NCBI GenBank assembly: GCA_027575805.1
Contig: JANBPU010000008.1
Span: 1-64,000, forward strand
Length of the DNA stretch: 64,000 nt
Direction of reading: 5' to 3'
Source of the DNA: Mycoemilia scoparia
Taxonomy: Eukaryota; Kickxellomycota; Kickxellomycetes; Kickxellales; Kickxellaceae
Part shown: one piece after another, positions 47,413 to 59,099 of the stretch
Layout: every line of letters starts with the position of its first letter
Numbering within the stretch: the first letter of the stretch is position 1
Position numbers and translations under genes: made by a program
The notes under the pieces: generated by a model
Seen by the model: the letters and a program-made list of their open reading frames with translations, nothing else
Told to the model about the DNA's origin: nothing
The model's database searches: none

Positions 47413-48240
47413 TCTGAATAAAGATGCCCAAGTAATGCAGTGTGAAGTATTAAGTTGAAATTATGGTTGCTATAAAAAGTCCAAAGCCAAAGGATATATA
47501 TTAATGTGCCTAAATGTGTTTGAAAACAAGGTGTAATAGAAGCTTGGCTGCCAGACATAGTTTCAGTATCTTCCAGGTTTTTTGGATCCACAATGAACCA
47601 TGAGTGCTCGTATGTAGAAGTTAGGCAAATGGCGTGGGATTGGTGAGACTGAGCTCAATACCCAATTGGTCGAAACCCGGCTTTTTGCCATAGCCATCGT
47701 TCCCAGGTTTGTAAACGCAATCAGCAGATCCGCTGTGGCCTTTTATCCCAAAGACAAATCGGGTAAACTGCCTCTTTTATTGGTGAATAGATGATTGCTT
47801 GGAAAGGCAGCCAAAGATGCATCTAATAGGGACAAAGGCACAACTGATCAATCTACTTGGCCAAACCCAATTCTGCATTAGAGGATGGGAGAGCTAGCAG
47901 ACATTGCATTAGGCCAAAGCAGCCCCTCTGTACAAAGAAGTATACAGCCATATGGAGGTAATTTTACTTTTAACTGCAAGAGAATTTACGCTTATTTCTT
48001 CATGTTTGAAACATTCTATATTATAAAAGCGCGAATATAAATTCAAGGATCACTAGCGACAGGTGGAACTGGCTGATGTTACAGGTACACCCACCGCAAG
48101 CAAACAAAGTCCACAAGAAGTAATAAATAGGAAAGAAATGAGTTTATGTTGTGTAGTTTGTTGGATCATGCAGCAAGCATAGTAAACCGTCGCTCGTGAT
48201 AAAGTACGGCAACTGAGAGAGATCAGCTAAACATGACAGA
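47413..48240. other. Intergenic, Osh promoter and cytochrome c1 3' flank
   Basis: No repeat or gene is recognised. A minus-strand frame overlapping the first Osh exon and intron is a shadow. Confidence 0.55.
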
Positions 48241-49433
48241 TTACTTCTTGGTAGGGGTATTCCAGTTCGATGGTGGGTTGAAGACGATCTTGCGGTTCTT
48301 TAGACTGCTGAATCTGTTTCTCTTTATCCATAGTGAAAGGGCGGTAAGCGTCGAGAATAGAAGGACGGCCTTAACACCAAGCTTTTTGCGGTCATCAAGC
48401 TCGGGTTCAGAGGCCCAGCCCAAGAAGGTGGTGACGTCCTTTGCGATCTGGGAGGCAGTGGCAGGAGTTCCGTCCTCATATTCAACAACACCATCAAAGA
48501 TGTTTTGGGCCATAGCAATGGCACCGCCGGGGAAGTATGGGTTGTAGTTCAAACCCTCGCGGATCTCGACACCAGCTGGAGGATCGCAGTACCCAGTGAT
48601 GAGAGAGTAGACATAGTCAGCACCGCCGTGGCGAGCCTTTGTGATCAAAGACAAGTCGGGTGGGAAGGCACCAGCATTGGCAGCACGAGCAGCTTCCTCG
48701 TTGGGGTATGGCTTAGGGAAGGGATCTGATGGTTTTCCTGGGCGCATGAACATCTCGCCCTGATCATTGGGACCATCCTCGTATTCGTATTCTGCGGCAA
48801 GCTCTTTGACTTCATCCTCAGTGAAGGCAACATCTATGAGATTACGCCAGTGAACGTGGTCAAGGGAGTGGCAGGCAGCACAGACCTCCTTGAAAACCTG
48901 GAAACCACGACGAATGCTAGCGTGGTCAAAGGTTCCGAGCAATGTTGTGTGGGGGAAGTTGTAGTGAGGAGGGTGGAGACCATCAGCCTGCATATCAGCA
49001 TGGGCAGTGTTTTTGTTAAGGTACCAAAGACTGATACCCGATCCGACGGCGGTGGCAACTGAAGCCTTGAAAAGTAGATTCGAAGCAGAAGCCTATATTA
49101 TACAAAGACAGCACCATTTTTGGTCAGCGCTTTATTCTGGCACCATACTGGCAATTTATGTGTTTCAAAAATAACGAATCAACCGTTGCTGCTCAATGTC
49201 CCGTACTGACCTTGGCGTTAGATTCAGTCGAAAATCTCTATTAAGTTGAAAAATAGTCGATTAGCACAAGAAGCCTTGAATCAACTTGCGATGGCAGGCT
49301 AATTGACAAGTTCTGTCTTTTTGAATCAAAAGCAGCCAACAGCAACCAACAATCTAAAATGCAATAAACAAACTACCTTTGAAGCGCTTCCGACGGCCGA
49401 CTTGAAAAACTTTGCTGTGCCTCGGGAAAACAT
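48241..49433 (-). CDS. CYT1: Cytochrome c1, complex III (311 aa, 3 exons)
   Basis: The haem subunit of the bc1 complex passes electrons to cytochrome c. The model is complement(48241-49092, 49211-49237, 49377-49433), with a 27-nt middle exon and all introns in phase 0. The bipartite presequence ([20 protein letters not shown], then a hydrophobic [14 protein letters not shown]) fits intermembrane-space sorting. Covalent haem site VCAACH at 98-103; [21 protein letters not shown] [40 protein letters not shown] and the C-terminal anchor ([20 protein letters not shown]) follow. Length is as usual. Codon bias indicates good expression. Confidence 0.97.
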
Positions 49434-50772
49434 TTTGAAATGAGTGTTAATAGACCTAATGAAAGAGGCTATCTTGAAAGAGATATATGAAAGGAGGCAA
49501 AAAACTCAGGGGTCTAGCACCTGTGGCGATATCAATTTGCTCTGCCGCCTTGATCATTGACCTACCCCTTACAAAATGCCTTGGTTGTAGTGTCTAAGGA
49601 GGCAATATGCTGTTACCCAGACCACTTGATAAGCACCCAAAATTAACCCCTGATCAGTTGATTAAATCTACGTATCATCTCCTAGTTTTTGGGCTTTAAA
49701 ATCGAAAAATAGCAATGAAGTACACAAAGCTAGCTAGAGAGCTTGGCTTGGTCACACATGCATAGAAGCTGGTATAATAAAGCAGCGAATTATAGCATAA
49801 TAGCCATGCCATCGCTTGCATGCTTTGACCTCCCGACTTTGGGCTCAACAAAAGGACTAAATTATATACGAGCATGGGCTATTTTGTGTTTAAAGCAGAG
49901 CACTATTGAAAATATAGATATGGTAGGTGGTTTTGTAGCTGAAGCACTGTTAAGGAAGGCCGAGATTTCATTGAAACCCAACACCACAATCCATGGGAAC
50001 CTGGCATTTGATGGAGAACTTTCTCAACTTCAAAGATTTGGACACAAACATAAAGGAAAGCCCAACCCCAACCACGGGTAGAAGTCATGCACATCATCTG
50101 AATGAGATATTGAGACAATACAACTGCAGGCTGTTGTGGGTGATGGTGATGCCCATGCACTTACATATGTAGGTACGATGGCAAGTGTCCCATAGAGTCC
50201 CTCTTCAAAGGAAAAGTGATAAAAACCTGGCACTAGCACAAAGCTGAGAGGACCAGGATAGGCGGAATGCTCGCTGGTGAAAAGGCGAAGGTCCGATAAC
50301 ACGACTCAGAAGAACAAACCATGCCACAAATGTATCAAGAAACCATGGATGCTGGCAGCTCAGATCTTGGGATTCTGGAAAAGACACAGGCATTTTCAAG
50401 TGTGGCAGGGGCTGCTGCTTGTGCACTGAGATGTGCATCTGAGTGTGTGCGTATGTTCATTGCAGCAAAAAGGCATCCAAACCCTAATATGGCCGAGTAG
50501 CTATGAAAGCTATAAATTGGCCAGCACATTTAGAAAAATAAACACTTTCTTTTCAAATATTTACAGGCCCAAGGTATTTTTAGCTACTATTGTATTTCTA
50601 GCATTTTGTTTTTAAGGCATACGCACACACACCTTCTCTTTTAGATAGAGGAGAATAGATTCGGTATCCAGTAGCACATATTCAATATCACTGTGAAGGT
50701 AGTAATCAAACATTCTGGAGTAGCACTATACACGTCAGCCATCTGCAGCTAACCTTGTCTGGTGAAAGTTAG
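49434..50772. other. Divergent intergenic region, cytochrome c1 / 911-aa protein
   Basis: Only short frames are seen; no repeat is recognised. GTTAG just before the ATG at 50773 may mark the end of a leader intron. Confidence 0.5.
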
Positions 50773-53508
50773 ATGTCGCTGCCTTCGAGCAGTGTTCTTC
50801 CAGCAAACAGGCTAAGAAGAGCAGGCTCCAGCCCAAAAAGAGGCAGCTCCAACTACTACCTTAATAACGGATTTAAAACATCTCTTCACGTTATAAATGG
50901 TATAGGCCTCCCCAGTATTGACGCATTGGTGCAAGAGACCCCACCACAGCTTTGGCCATACCAATATCCACCAGATATCAATAATCTACCAGCCGCTAGG
51001 ATAACCACGCCGGTACAGGCAAACGACATATCAGCTGCATCGCTACAAACCCACATTTGTGGTTCAGGAGGTCGCATTATGCCAAACAGAGACCCTATTC
51101 AGCAAAGGCAGGCATACCCGCAGTCACAACAACCTCAACAGAAGCCAAGGCGGAATACTGGGACTGCGTTTATAGAGGACCAAACAACTGCATCCACTGG
51201 GCAGCCATCAATACCTCCAAATCCCACCACGATCCCACAAAAAACCAGGCGCTCACGAAACGATTTTCCCGCTGGTCCTCGCTTTTCCGCAATTGGTGGG
51301 CAAGAGTACATACAGCCAAATCAGAATATACCCCCAGTTGCTTACAAAATCCCACATACTGAGCCACGCCCAAAGCACCACCAAAGGCGCAAGAAGTCGA
51401 GCACACTAAGGCCATCTGACAGCCGAAACAACAATTTGCAGTATGCTAAGCAGCAGCAGCAGCAGCCGCCAGGGCCAGTTCAAGCGCCGGCTCATAATCT
51501 GCCAAACGAGCAACAGGTCCAAGCGGTAGATCAAAATACATACAGTAATACAATCCAAAATGTCTCTGGAGGAATGGGCCACCCTCAGAGAAAAGCTAGC
51601 CATAAGGGAAGCTCTGGAAGCATACGGATGAGAACTGAGGGCGTCTTGACTCCGGATGAGATAGGGGCTACTGTATCACATTCAACCAGAACAAAGGGTC
51701 CAAAGCAGCAGCCTTCAGACACATCGAACACTGGAAATGGCGGCATAGATGTACCTGTGCAGCAGTCATCTCGCAAGAATGGGAAGAGCTCAGCATCAAG
51801 GACCGAGCGTAGAGCTAAAACACGCAAGGCTAAATCAACGCAGACTGCAGAGATGCGGCTACGTAGGCACTCAATAGGGGGTTCGTCGGTAGCAAGCGCT
51901 TCCGGAATAAGAATAAAGAAGTCAAGCACGCCGGAAATAGCAAGATCGCCATCTCAGCCATGGCAGCGTGTGGATGCAGAGGGTGATTTGCTTTCTAACC
52001 CTAACCTCCTGGATGACCTGGATCGGTTGCGTAACTCTTACCTTGATACACAATCATTTGACATCGAGCAGCTCCCAGGAACGCCACCACGGAACGTTTC
52101 TATATACCTCATAAAGGCCAAAGACGATCCGGATGCAGCCAGCGTACCGACTTCAGCATCAACACCAACGCCACCTTCAATTACACAGCCTCAGCAACAA
52201 CAACAGCAACTGGGCAACAATTACCTGCAACATGGGAGATACAACGAACAACATGCTGGTCCATCAAATGCAGTTGTTATTCCAAACCCACATATTCGCC
52301 CAAAATTTAGCCTCCCAGAGCCGCGGCTCTTTGGCCAAGAGCAAGAGCGGCCCCCGCACATCGGCGAAAGACATAACCATTACAACATGAATCATTTCCC
52401 CCAAACACATCGACATAGTTACGATAACACTAATGCGCCACCAGGCCCTCAGCCGCAATTCCCAGAACCAGCGCAGCAAGAGCCCTATGGATATGCCGTG
52501 CACCCTATGCCTAATGAGCAACCCGTGATCATTTCTCAACAAGCCAGCCCAGGGTTTTATCCACCAGTTCCCGGGGCCACCGACTATTCTGCGGTGGTAT
52601 GCAATAATCCTATCGTGGTAAATAACCCCCCGATACATCAGATGTACCCCCCAATGTCGGCACCGCCTTCAGCTCGTCCCTCTGTAAGCCATATTGGCAA
52701 TGCTCAGCCAGCCCATAAAGGCAGCAGGCACAAGGCATCGCATGGCACATCTGTATCAGGCGGGCAGCGGCCCAAAAGATCCCAGGGAGCTGCACACCAA
52801 CATGACCAGGTCGTTTCCGCACAACCTTCGCCACCAGCACTACAGCCCGATCCTGGATTCAACTTTCACACAGTAGTAACGCCGCCACCCCAAGGTCTGG
52901 GCGCTTATCACCCTTATGGTGGCCCGAGCCATCTTCCGCAACAGCCAAGGTACCATCAACCCCAGCAGCCAGAGCCCATGTATTTCTTTCCAGTAGCTCA
53001 AGGCCAAGTATACCCACCCCCTAATCCACAGGTAATGTACTACCCGCATGGGTATAATCCCAACCTGTACCGGCCGCCACAAAACTTCCCAAGGCCAACA
53101 CAGGGGACATCATTTTGGAGGATTTTGAAATTGCCCTTTCTGAATATGAGACGTCTTGATAGGGAGCGGCGTGGCCATTGGTGGAGACCGAGCACAACAC
53201 TCGAAGGAACAGACCACCATGGTGGCAATGGCCATAGCCATGGGAGGAATCACCATCGTCATCGGCCGGCAGGCCTCAGCGGCAACCATCGTGTCGATAG
53301 CAGCAATGCCAACGCTGATGCGGTTGGCGATGAGAGAAACAAGGCTGAGGCATCTGGACATCCGCCACCAGACCCAGACGCAGTCATAACATGCAATTGC
53401 AGGAGTATCTGGCTAGCGCCGTTCCGCTGTTTGTTTGGGTGCATAAGTACGATGTGTTCCCCTTGTGTTGAATGCGTAAAGAATGCATACGAACAAGGAA
53501 AGCAATAG
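50773..53508 (+). CDS. Low-complexity Pro/Gln-rich protein with Cys-rich tail (911 aa), unknown
   Basis: I do not recognise a family. A single long open frame of 911 codons starts MSLPSSSVLPANRLRRAGSS. Most of the chain is disordered: Pro, Gln, Ser, Asn and His rich, with glutamine runs near residues 228 and 475 and Lys/Arg patches around 190-210 and 340-380. The C-terminal part differs: FWRILKLPFLNMRRLDRERR near residue 780, a His-rich stretch (HGGNGHSHGRNHHRHRP), then a compact Cys/aromatic tail CNCRSIWLAPFRC, LFGCISTMCSPCVEC close to the end. Eight cysteines in about 30 residues next to hydrophobic positions look like S-acylation or metal binding, hence possible membrane anchoring. No signal peptide is seen. 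Function is unknown. Confidence 0.75.
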   Translation: MSLPSSSVLPANRLRRAGSSPKRGSSNYYLNNGFKTSLHVINGIGLPSIDALVQETPPQLWPYQYPPDINNLPAARITTPVQANDISAASLQTHICGSGGRIMPNRDPIQQRQAYPQSQQPQQKPRRNTGTAFIEDQTTASTGQPSIPPNPTTIPQKTRRSRNDFPAGPRFSAIGGQEYIQPNQNIPPVAYKIPHTEPRPKHHQRRKKSSTLRPSDSRNNNLQYAKQQQQQPPGPVQAPAHNLPNEQQVQAVDQNTYSNTIQNVSGGMGHPQRKASHKGSSGSIRMRTEGVLTPDEIGATVSHSTRTKGPKQQPSDTSNTGNGGIDVPVQQSSRKNGKSSASRTERRAKTRKAKSTQTAEMRLRRHSIGGSSVASASGIRIKKSSTPEIARSPSQPWQRVDAEGDLLSNPNLLDDLDRLRNSYLDTQSFDIEQLPGTPPRNVSIYLIKAKDDPDAASVPTSASTPTPPSITQPQQQQQQLGNNYLQHGRYNEQHAGPSNAVVIPNPHIRPKFSLPEPRLFGQEQERPPHIGERHNHYNMNHFPQTHRHSYDNTNAPPGPQPQFPEPAQQEPYGYAVHPMPNEQPVIISQQASPGFYPPVPGATDYSAVVCNNPIVVNNPPIHQMYPPMSAPPSARPSVSHIGNAQPAHKGSRHKASHGTSVSGGQRPKRSQGAAHQHDQVVSAQPSPPALQPDPGFNFHTVVTPPPQGLGAYHPYGGPSHLPQQPRYHQPQQPEPMYFFPVAQGQVYPPPNPQVMYYPHGYNPNLYRPPQNFPRPTQGTSFWRILKLPFLNMRRLDRERRGHWWRPSTTLEGTDHHGGNGHSHGRNHHRHRPAGLSGNHRVDSSNANADAVGDERNKAEASGHPPPDPDAVITCNCRSIWLAPFRCLFGCISTMCSPCVECVKNAYEQGKQ

Positions 53509-53718
53509 ATATAGATCAAGAAGGAGGTGGTGGTGATGTGTTTTACACACAGGAAATGATATCTTTTTAAGCATTAGCGCAGTTTATTTTTATTGAGCCT
53601 AATTTTGTCACCATTATCACCATCACAACTTTTCCAGCACAAAAAATACTGTATTTTATTCACATGGCAATTCCATCATTATTTTTTATTATCGTTTGTT
53701 TTTCACCTGTATTCAAGA

Positions 53719-53763
<45 letters not shown>

Positions 53764-53859
53764 GCTTTAGCACAAAGAGTATCCTCCTGGCATTTTTTCA
53801 AAAGAGAAATATCATACATGCTTATTCATGCGGTGGTATCACAAAGACATGGGCAATTA
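53509..53859. other. Convergent 3' flanks with (TAA)n microsatellite
   Basis: Apart from the microsatellite at 53723-53763 there is nothing recognised. Confidence 0.6.
53723..53763. repeat. (TAA)13 microsatellite
   Basis: About 13 perfect TAA units between two convergent genes. Confidence 0.9.
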
Positions 53860-54814
53860 TTATTTGAGCTTTTCTTTCAAGATCTTTGCCATCACGTTAC
53901 GCAGATTGGTGCCAGCCTTTTCAATGCCATTTTTATGCGCAACCTCGTAGTTCTTTGCAGCATCGCCAAGCTTTCCGACAGCTTCGAGCGTACAAGCATA
54001 GTTGAAGGCAATCTCGCCATCGTTTGGTGCCAACTCTATGGCTTTTTGAAAGTATTCAATGGCCTTGTTGGCATCCTTCTTCACAACAACGTAAATGTTT
54101 CCCAAGTTGACCAATGTGTCGGGCTTGCCTGGATCTATTTTGAGGGATTCTTCCCATTTGGATATAGCCACATCGACCTTTCCTACAGCAGTCATAACAA
54201 TGGAAGTTGTTGTATATAGTAGCTTGGACATTTTAACAATGGTATAAATTAGAACGGCGAAGTTTCAATCGCCATCATCGCCATACCTAACTGATAGTAG
54301 CAAACGGCTATGTTGTATATATAGCTTCCCCTGTTGGTATGGTCAAGCTCGGCTGCTTTTTGGTAGAATTGGATGGCCGACTGAAGATCTCCCCTTTCAA
54401 GACAAGAGCTTGCGTCTCTCAAAATCTGCTTTAGTTGAGGATCAGATTGATATGCCGAGACGCTGTCCGATGGTATGGCCTTTATGGTCCTTGAGGTGCT
54501 GAATTCTCCTAGATTTGCAAGTATTTAGAGCGTTGTTGATGACAGGCCGTAATGCGTAAGCGACAAGTGTTACTGCAATTATTGCCATTGCCAACATTGT
54601 TGCCACTCCTCCTTCTCATCTTACTACCAGTTCTCCTGTAATTGCCAGGATAAATGTTTTCTTGCTTACTGTTGAAAGTCTGTAGTAGTGACCCGCACAC
54701 CTTCATGCTCGTGATCTGGTATCTGCAGCCACCCTTATTCAGCATTGGGATTCGGGACGTCATTGCTGCTGCTGTTGCTCGGCGTGCAGTTGTATTTCGC
54801 AACAGAGCTAACAT
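53860..54814 (-). CDS. Mitochondrial TPR protein (229 aa, 3 exons)
   Basis: The model is complement(53860-54182, 54287-54508, 54670-54814), phases agreeing. The N-terminus (MLALLRNTTARRATAAAMTS) has many arginines and no acids, and REFSTSR follows, like a mitochondrial presequence with a processing site. At least three TPR units follow: LERGDLQSAIQFYQKAAELD, GKVDVAISKWEESLKIDPGK with TLVNLGNIYVVV, and ANKAIEYFQKAIELAPNDGE with IAFNYACTLEAVGKLGDAAK. TPRs mediate protein binding. The specific partner is unknown and I do not recognise a named orthologue. An earlier in-frame ATG (54910) exists, but the chosen one gives the best presequence. Divergent with cytochrome c. Confidence 0.8.
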
Positions 54815-55538
54815 AGACAAAAGTACCAAAGTTTGTAGATATATTTGAGTACCATGAACGGGATGGATGTGTAGCAAATCGTGTCCCTGAACCCACTTGG
54901 TGGCTCCCATTGATAAACAGTCCTACCTACATGGTACTGCAAGAATAGCCTTCTGAGATCTTGGTAGCATCCTGATATTGAGTCTGATCCAGGTAAGGTT
55001 TAGAGATCGCTAAAAATATACAGCAACAGAGAGCGAGGCGCTAAGAAATGACAGAATAATGATGATGATGATGATAGCGATGACAGTGGTGACGGCGATT
55101 GTGAACCAGGCGGGTCAAATTTCAGGGGGGTTTAATGCAAAAGATATGGCCTTAGTTATGGGGCAAAAGCGAGCCAATGGTATAGTAGTCCGTAAAGCCC
55201 CGACCTCTTCCCCAAAAATTTTTGATCCAGTAGAATTGGAAGGAATGAATACAGCGCACGCCATACACTAGAGCCAAAAGCAGAGTGAAAGGTCTGGAGG
55301 CAGATCAGCCAAAAGATTTGAGTAATCATCCCAGTGCGGGTCACACACATATGGTCCAACGATAAAGACTTTCGTGTCAAAGGGGGGAAGGGAGAATGAA
55401 AGGGGGGAGGAACTCTGTTAAGGGGTTGATGATAGTATAAGTATCATCATACCTCCACCGACTAATCGAACTTTTGTTGTCTCTCTTTGCTACCTTTTAT
55501 TTTTCATATACATATATACATAATACCCTATCTCTAAA
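54815..55538. other. Divergent promoter region, TPR protein / cytochrome c
   Basis: It holds a GATGAT tract near 55060 and AT-rich stretches (CATATATACATATA) before cytochrome c. A 70-codon frame at 55059-55271 is not recognisable. Confidence 0.5.
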
Positions 55539-56035
55539 ATGCCTGCTGAACCCAACGCCAAAAACGGAGCTAAGCTCTTCAAGACCCGCTGTGCTCAGTG
55601 CCACACTGTTGATGAGGTAAGTCTCTTCTGTCCTTTCTGATAGTCTCCTCCTCCTCCTTCTCCTTGCAATTCGAGCTCAGATCTACTTCCTCGAATAGCT
55701 TTTCAAAAGAATAAACACACGCACACACACACATATATATATATATACATAACAGAAACTAAAGCTTGAATTATGATATTGTCATGTCTTAGGGTGCCGG
55801 TAACAAGGTTGGTCCCAGCCTCCACGGCCTTGTCGGCCGCCAGTCTGGTCAGGTCGAAGGCTTTGCCTACACCGAGGCCAACAAGAAGGCTGCTGTTACC
55901 TGGGACGAAGAGAACTTGTTCAAGTACCTCGAAAACCCCAAGAAGTTCATTCCCGGAACAAAGATGGTATTTGCTGGTTTGAAGAAGGAAAAGGACCGTC
56001 GCGATCTTATTGCCTTCCTCAAGGAAAACTCTTAA
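55539..56035 (+). CDS. CYC1: Cytochrome c (106 aa, 2 exons)
   Basis: Mobile electron carrier between complexes III and IV. Exons 55539-55616 and 55793-56035 join in phase 0. Haem-binding CAQCH follows [26 protein letters not shown] holds the axial methionine, and [15 protein letters not shown] is typical. 106 residues, with strong C-biased codons in both exons. The intron (176 nt) lies just after the CxxCH motif. No presequence, as expected. Confidence 0.98.
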
Positions 56036-56477
56036 GCCTTCTCTCCGTATTATAGCTGTGTGTTAGTGTGCCCTCTGATATACCTTTCGCTCCACCTTTC
56101 TCCCATCGCATGGGCGTATAGATTCATGATAAGGTCCTTTATTTAGGTCTTTGTAGATTGTGCATTTGCTTGCCTCCTTTCTCTTTCATTCTCCCTTATT
56201 CCGTTCGAACTCTCTTTTGCTACAACTGCCATTTTCTTTATAACATACATTAGAATAAAGTATTATGACAACAACTTTTTATCTATGGTTTTGCCGTCGA
56301 TCCAGGAGAAAAATTTATATTTTAGCACCAAAACCATAATGTTTCTTGCTGTGGCTTGGTTTGATGTTTATGTAGGGTGGTTGCGATATCCAGCCGTTTG
56401 GCTGTTGCCTTTTATCATCAATCAGCATACTTTAGTTAAAAGCTCTGTGGCATCTGTGCGTGTGTGTACATATAAAA
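56036..56477. other. Intergenic, cytochrome c to Mtq2
   Basis: A pyrimidine-rich 3' UTR follows cytochrome c. Nothing else is recognised. Confidence 0.5.
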
Positions 56478-57526
56478 ATGTCCTATCAGGCGACTCCAAA
56501 TACAAACCATGTATCCAGGCCAGAATATAGATCTGTTTACGAACCAGCGGGTAAGTGATAGGCCCTTGTATGAATGATGATTGCAAACCACGAGATAACA
56601 GCGTATGTTTGATCTGCAGAGGACACGTTTCTGCTTCTGGATGCATTGGAGCAAGATAAAGATGAACTTCAGGCCCTAAAGCCAACCATGTGTGTAGAGA
56701 TTGGGTACGAACATATGGTAGAACTCTATAATGTAATTGAAAAGCCTTTGTATATCTGCGTGTATACTTGCTTACTGTGTGATGGGATATGTGGATCGTA
56801 GGTCTGGATCTGGCTGTGTTTCGACGTTTCTGAGCTGTCTGTTAAAGCCTGTGCAATCTTGTAAGAGCACACCAAATATATCTAAAATAATAACTCGTCT
56901 ATACCCAGCAACCGAATCTTTAAACACGCATTTTTTGTTTATAGATATTCTAGCGACAGATATAAACATCGCTGCCAACCAATGTACGCTTGAAACATCC
57001 AAAAGAAATAACCCCGCCGGCATTATTGATGCCTCTACGACAGTATTTACCCAAGGATTTGTTGAGAGGATGGCTGGGAGGGTGGATGTTTTGATCTTCA
57101 ATCCCCCTTATGTAGTAACAGCAAGCGATGAGGTACTGCACCACCCTAGCCAGGATCATAGCCTGTCGGATATCCCTGGTGAAAGTAAGCTAATAACTGC
57201 GACATGGGCAGGTGGAATCAGAGGCCGGGAGGTTGTTGACAAATTTTGGCCAACACTAAAGGTAACTTGTTGTATAGTACATATACTGCAATAGCATGCA
57301 TATTACTAGTGTTTTGATTCTATCAACTTGAGCATTTGTTTTGTAGCGGCTCCTGTCAAAAAAGGGCGTGTTCTATCTTGTGGTAATAAAGGAGAATGAT
57401 CCCCAGGAAATAATATCCCATCTGAATGCCCAATACAACATTTCTGGCAAGGTGAGTTTCAAAATGTTTTATCGATCAGCTTCGTGTATGATAAAGGAAT
57501 TTGTTGGCAGAAATATTGGTTGTTAA
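56478..57526 (+). CDS. MTQ2: eRF1 glutamine methyltransferase, Mtq2/HemK2-like (222 aa, 6 exons)
   Basis: Mtq2 (with Trm112) N-methylates the Gln of the GGQ motif of release factor eRF1. Exons: 56478-56550, 56620-56704, 56802-56860, 56945-57261, 57347-57451 and probably 57497-57526; the first five are firm by phase. Motifs: YRSVYEPAEDTFLLLDALEQ, SAM-binding VEIGSGSGCVSTFLS and the catalytic NPPY in VDVLIFNPPYVVTASD. Length equals yeast Mtq2 (221). The last exon is doubtful: the reading EFVGRNIGC-stop resembles the family's R-x-x-G strand but ends before the final strand. A second acceptor at 57509/57510 gives KYWLLICMSKQ-stop. Trm112 is not in the window. Confidence 0.88.
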
Positions 57527-58236
57527 TTTGTATGAGCAAACAATAGATTGTGCTTTCACGGAGAGCTGGGCGGGAAGAGCTGTTGATTGTAAAGTTTGTT
57601 TGGGCTCAGTAATGAACCTATCGTCCAAGTGGTCGCAAGATTTGGTCACACATTGTTTGGTGTTTGATAAAAGCCGTTTTCCAAATGTAATAACACATCT
57701 ACTATATGGAATGCTTTAAACACTCTATTAAAAGATGAAATTTTTCAAAATGTTTTTGCTGGTTCATATTGGTGGTTATTTTTAAGAGCTAAAAGCAGAA
57801 TACCGATGATTATATTTAGGCTGTGGCCAGCATGAATGATGAAACAGGTCTACTAGTAAAAATTAACCCTTCAAAAATAATGATCCATACTATAACAATA
57901 AATGGTATTTTCAAACCAAACATACGCTAACATGGCATTGCCTGTGATTGTTATTATTGTACGATAGCAACTATACAAACAGTTACAACGCCAAAAAAGA
58001 TAGCTGAGAAACAGTTTTTATTACTTTGCTGTCAATAAGACAGCTTTCAAAAACGAACGTGAGAATTACTACTCTGATTTCCCATAAAGTTCTTAAAAGG
58101 ACCAATGTGCCAATGTTTATAAGATCATGATTTGCATAAAGATCACAGCACTTGGAAAGGCGTGTATAATAAACGCTTTTCTCTTTCTCCTCTCCCTTTT
58201 TCGACAACTATCCCAATTTTGTATTTATTAGCGATA
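57527..58236. other. Intergenic, Mtq2 to Gpi12, with MITE
   Basis: One MITE-like copy (57769-57887). A TTG-initiated extension of the Gpi12 frame upstream of 58237 is not used. Confidence 0.6.
57769..57887. mobile_element. MITE-like element, copy 9 (119 bp, subfamily B)
   Basis: The left end TTGGTGGTTATTTTTAAGAG and the right end CCCTTCAAAAATAATGATCCA form imperfect inverted repeats. TA flanks at 57767-57768 and 57888-57889. Its interior runs in the same orientation as copy 8. Confidence 0.8.
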
Positions 58237-59099
58237 ATGGTGGTGGTCGAGTTTGTGATCCCGCTTCTTGTTTTATCTTCAATACTGTACTTGGTGGTTC
58301 TTCGTTACCCAGCTATAACGCAGCGCCCAATAGCTAGCAAAGACAAGATCAACGTTTTGTTTGTTACAGCACATCCGGATGATGAGTGCATGTTCTTTAC
58401 ACCCACATTCTATGCTTTGAGCAAGCAGCCGAATGTCGACATCACTGTTCTCTGTCTAAGCACTGGCGACCACGATGGTGCTGGCGAGGTCCGTGCCAAG
58501 GAGCTTGTTCAGGCAGCTTCTGTTTTGGGTGTAGACCCAAACAAAGTCATCATAGTAAACAGCCCGTAAGTATATCTATCGCCACATCTTCGATATAACA
58601 GCAATGACGATAACCCATCTTTTCTAAAAAGCAATATATGTTCTTGATTTTCAGAGATCTTCCAGATAATCCTAAAAAAGTGTGGAACCCAGCACTTGTT
58701 GCAAAGACGGTCAAAGCAGTTGTTGTCAGCGGAAAGGTCGATGCTGTGTTTACGTTTGATGTTCAGGGAGTCAGTGGCCATGAAAACCATTCCTCTGCAT
58801 ATGTTGGAACAAAACACATGTTCCTGACAGACCAGTACTTCAAGGTTAACGATGTGCGGTTGTATACCCTGCATTCAACTAACCTTGTTCGCAAATACAT
58901 CGGCGTTCTTGATACCCTGTTCTCGCTTGGGCAGGCAATGGCAGCCAAAGATAGTCTGATCTTCGTTTCTGGGCTGGAGGGCTATCAGATGGGTCTCAGG
59001 GCTATGTCCCAACATTCCAGTCAGATGGTGTGGTTCAGGAGACTATATTTGGCATTCTCCCGCTATATGTTTATCAACACATACTCGAAAGTCCACTAA
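58237..59099 (+). CDS. GPI12: GlcNAc-PI de-N-acetylase, PIG-L/Gpi12 (257 aa, 2 exons)
   Basis: It catalyses the second step of GPI-anchor synthesis on the ER membrane. Exons 58237-58565 and 58655-59099 join in phase. An N-terminal anchor (VIPLLVLSSILYLVVL) is followed by the metal site AHPDDECMFF, CLSTGDHDGAGEVRAKEL, and FDVQGVSGHENHSSAYVGTK with the second HxxH metal ligands. Length fits yeast Gpi12 (304) and human PIG-L (252). The first ATG after the in-frame TTG codons is taken as start because it opens the anchor. Confidence 0.95.

Noticed and set aside
47223..47591. Minus-strand frame starting near 47591 as the first Osh exon
   Set aside because: It lacks a good donor in the right phase. 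The ATG at 47412 with a GTATGT donor and matching phase is better.
54509..54669. Hydrophobic segment (VATMLAMAIIAVTLVAYALR) readable within the TPR gene
   Set aside because: It lies in the intron between exons 1 and 2. Any acceptor that opens it leads into the wrong frame of exon 2, while splicing it out gives perfect phase.
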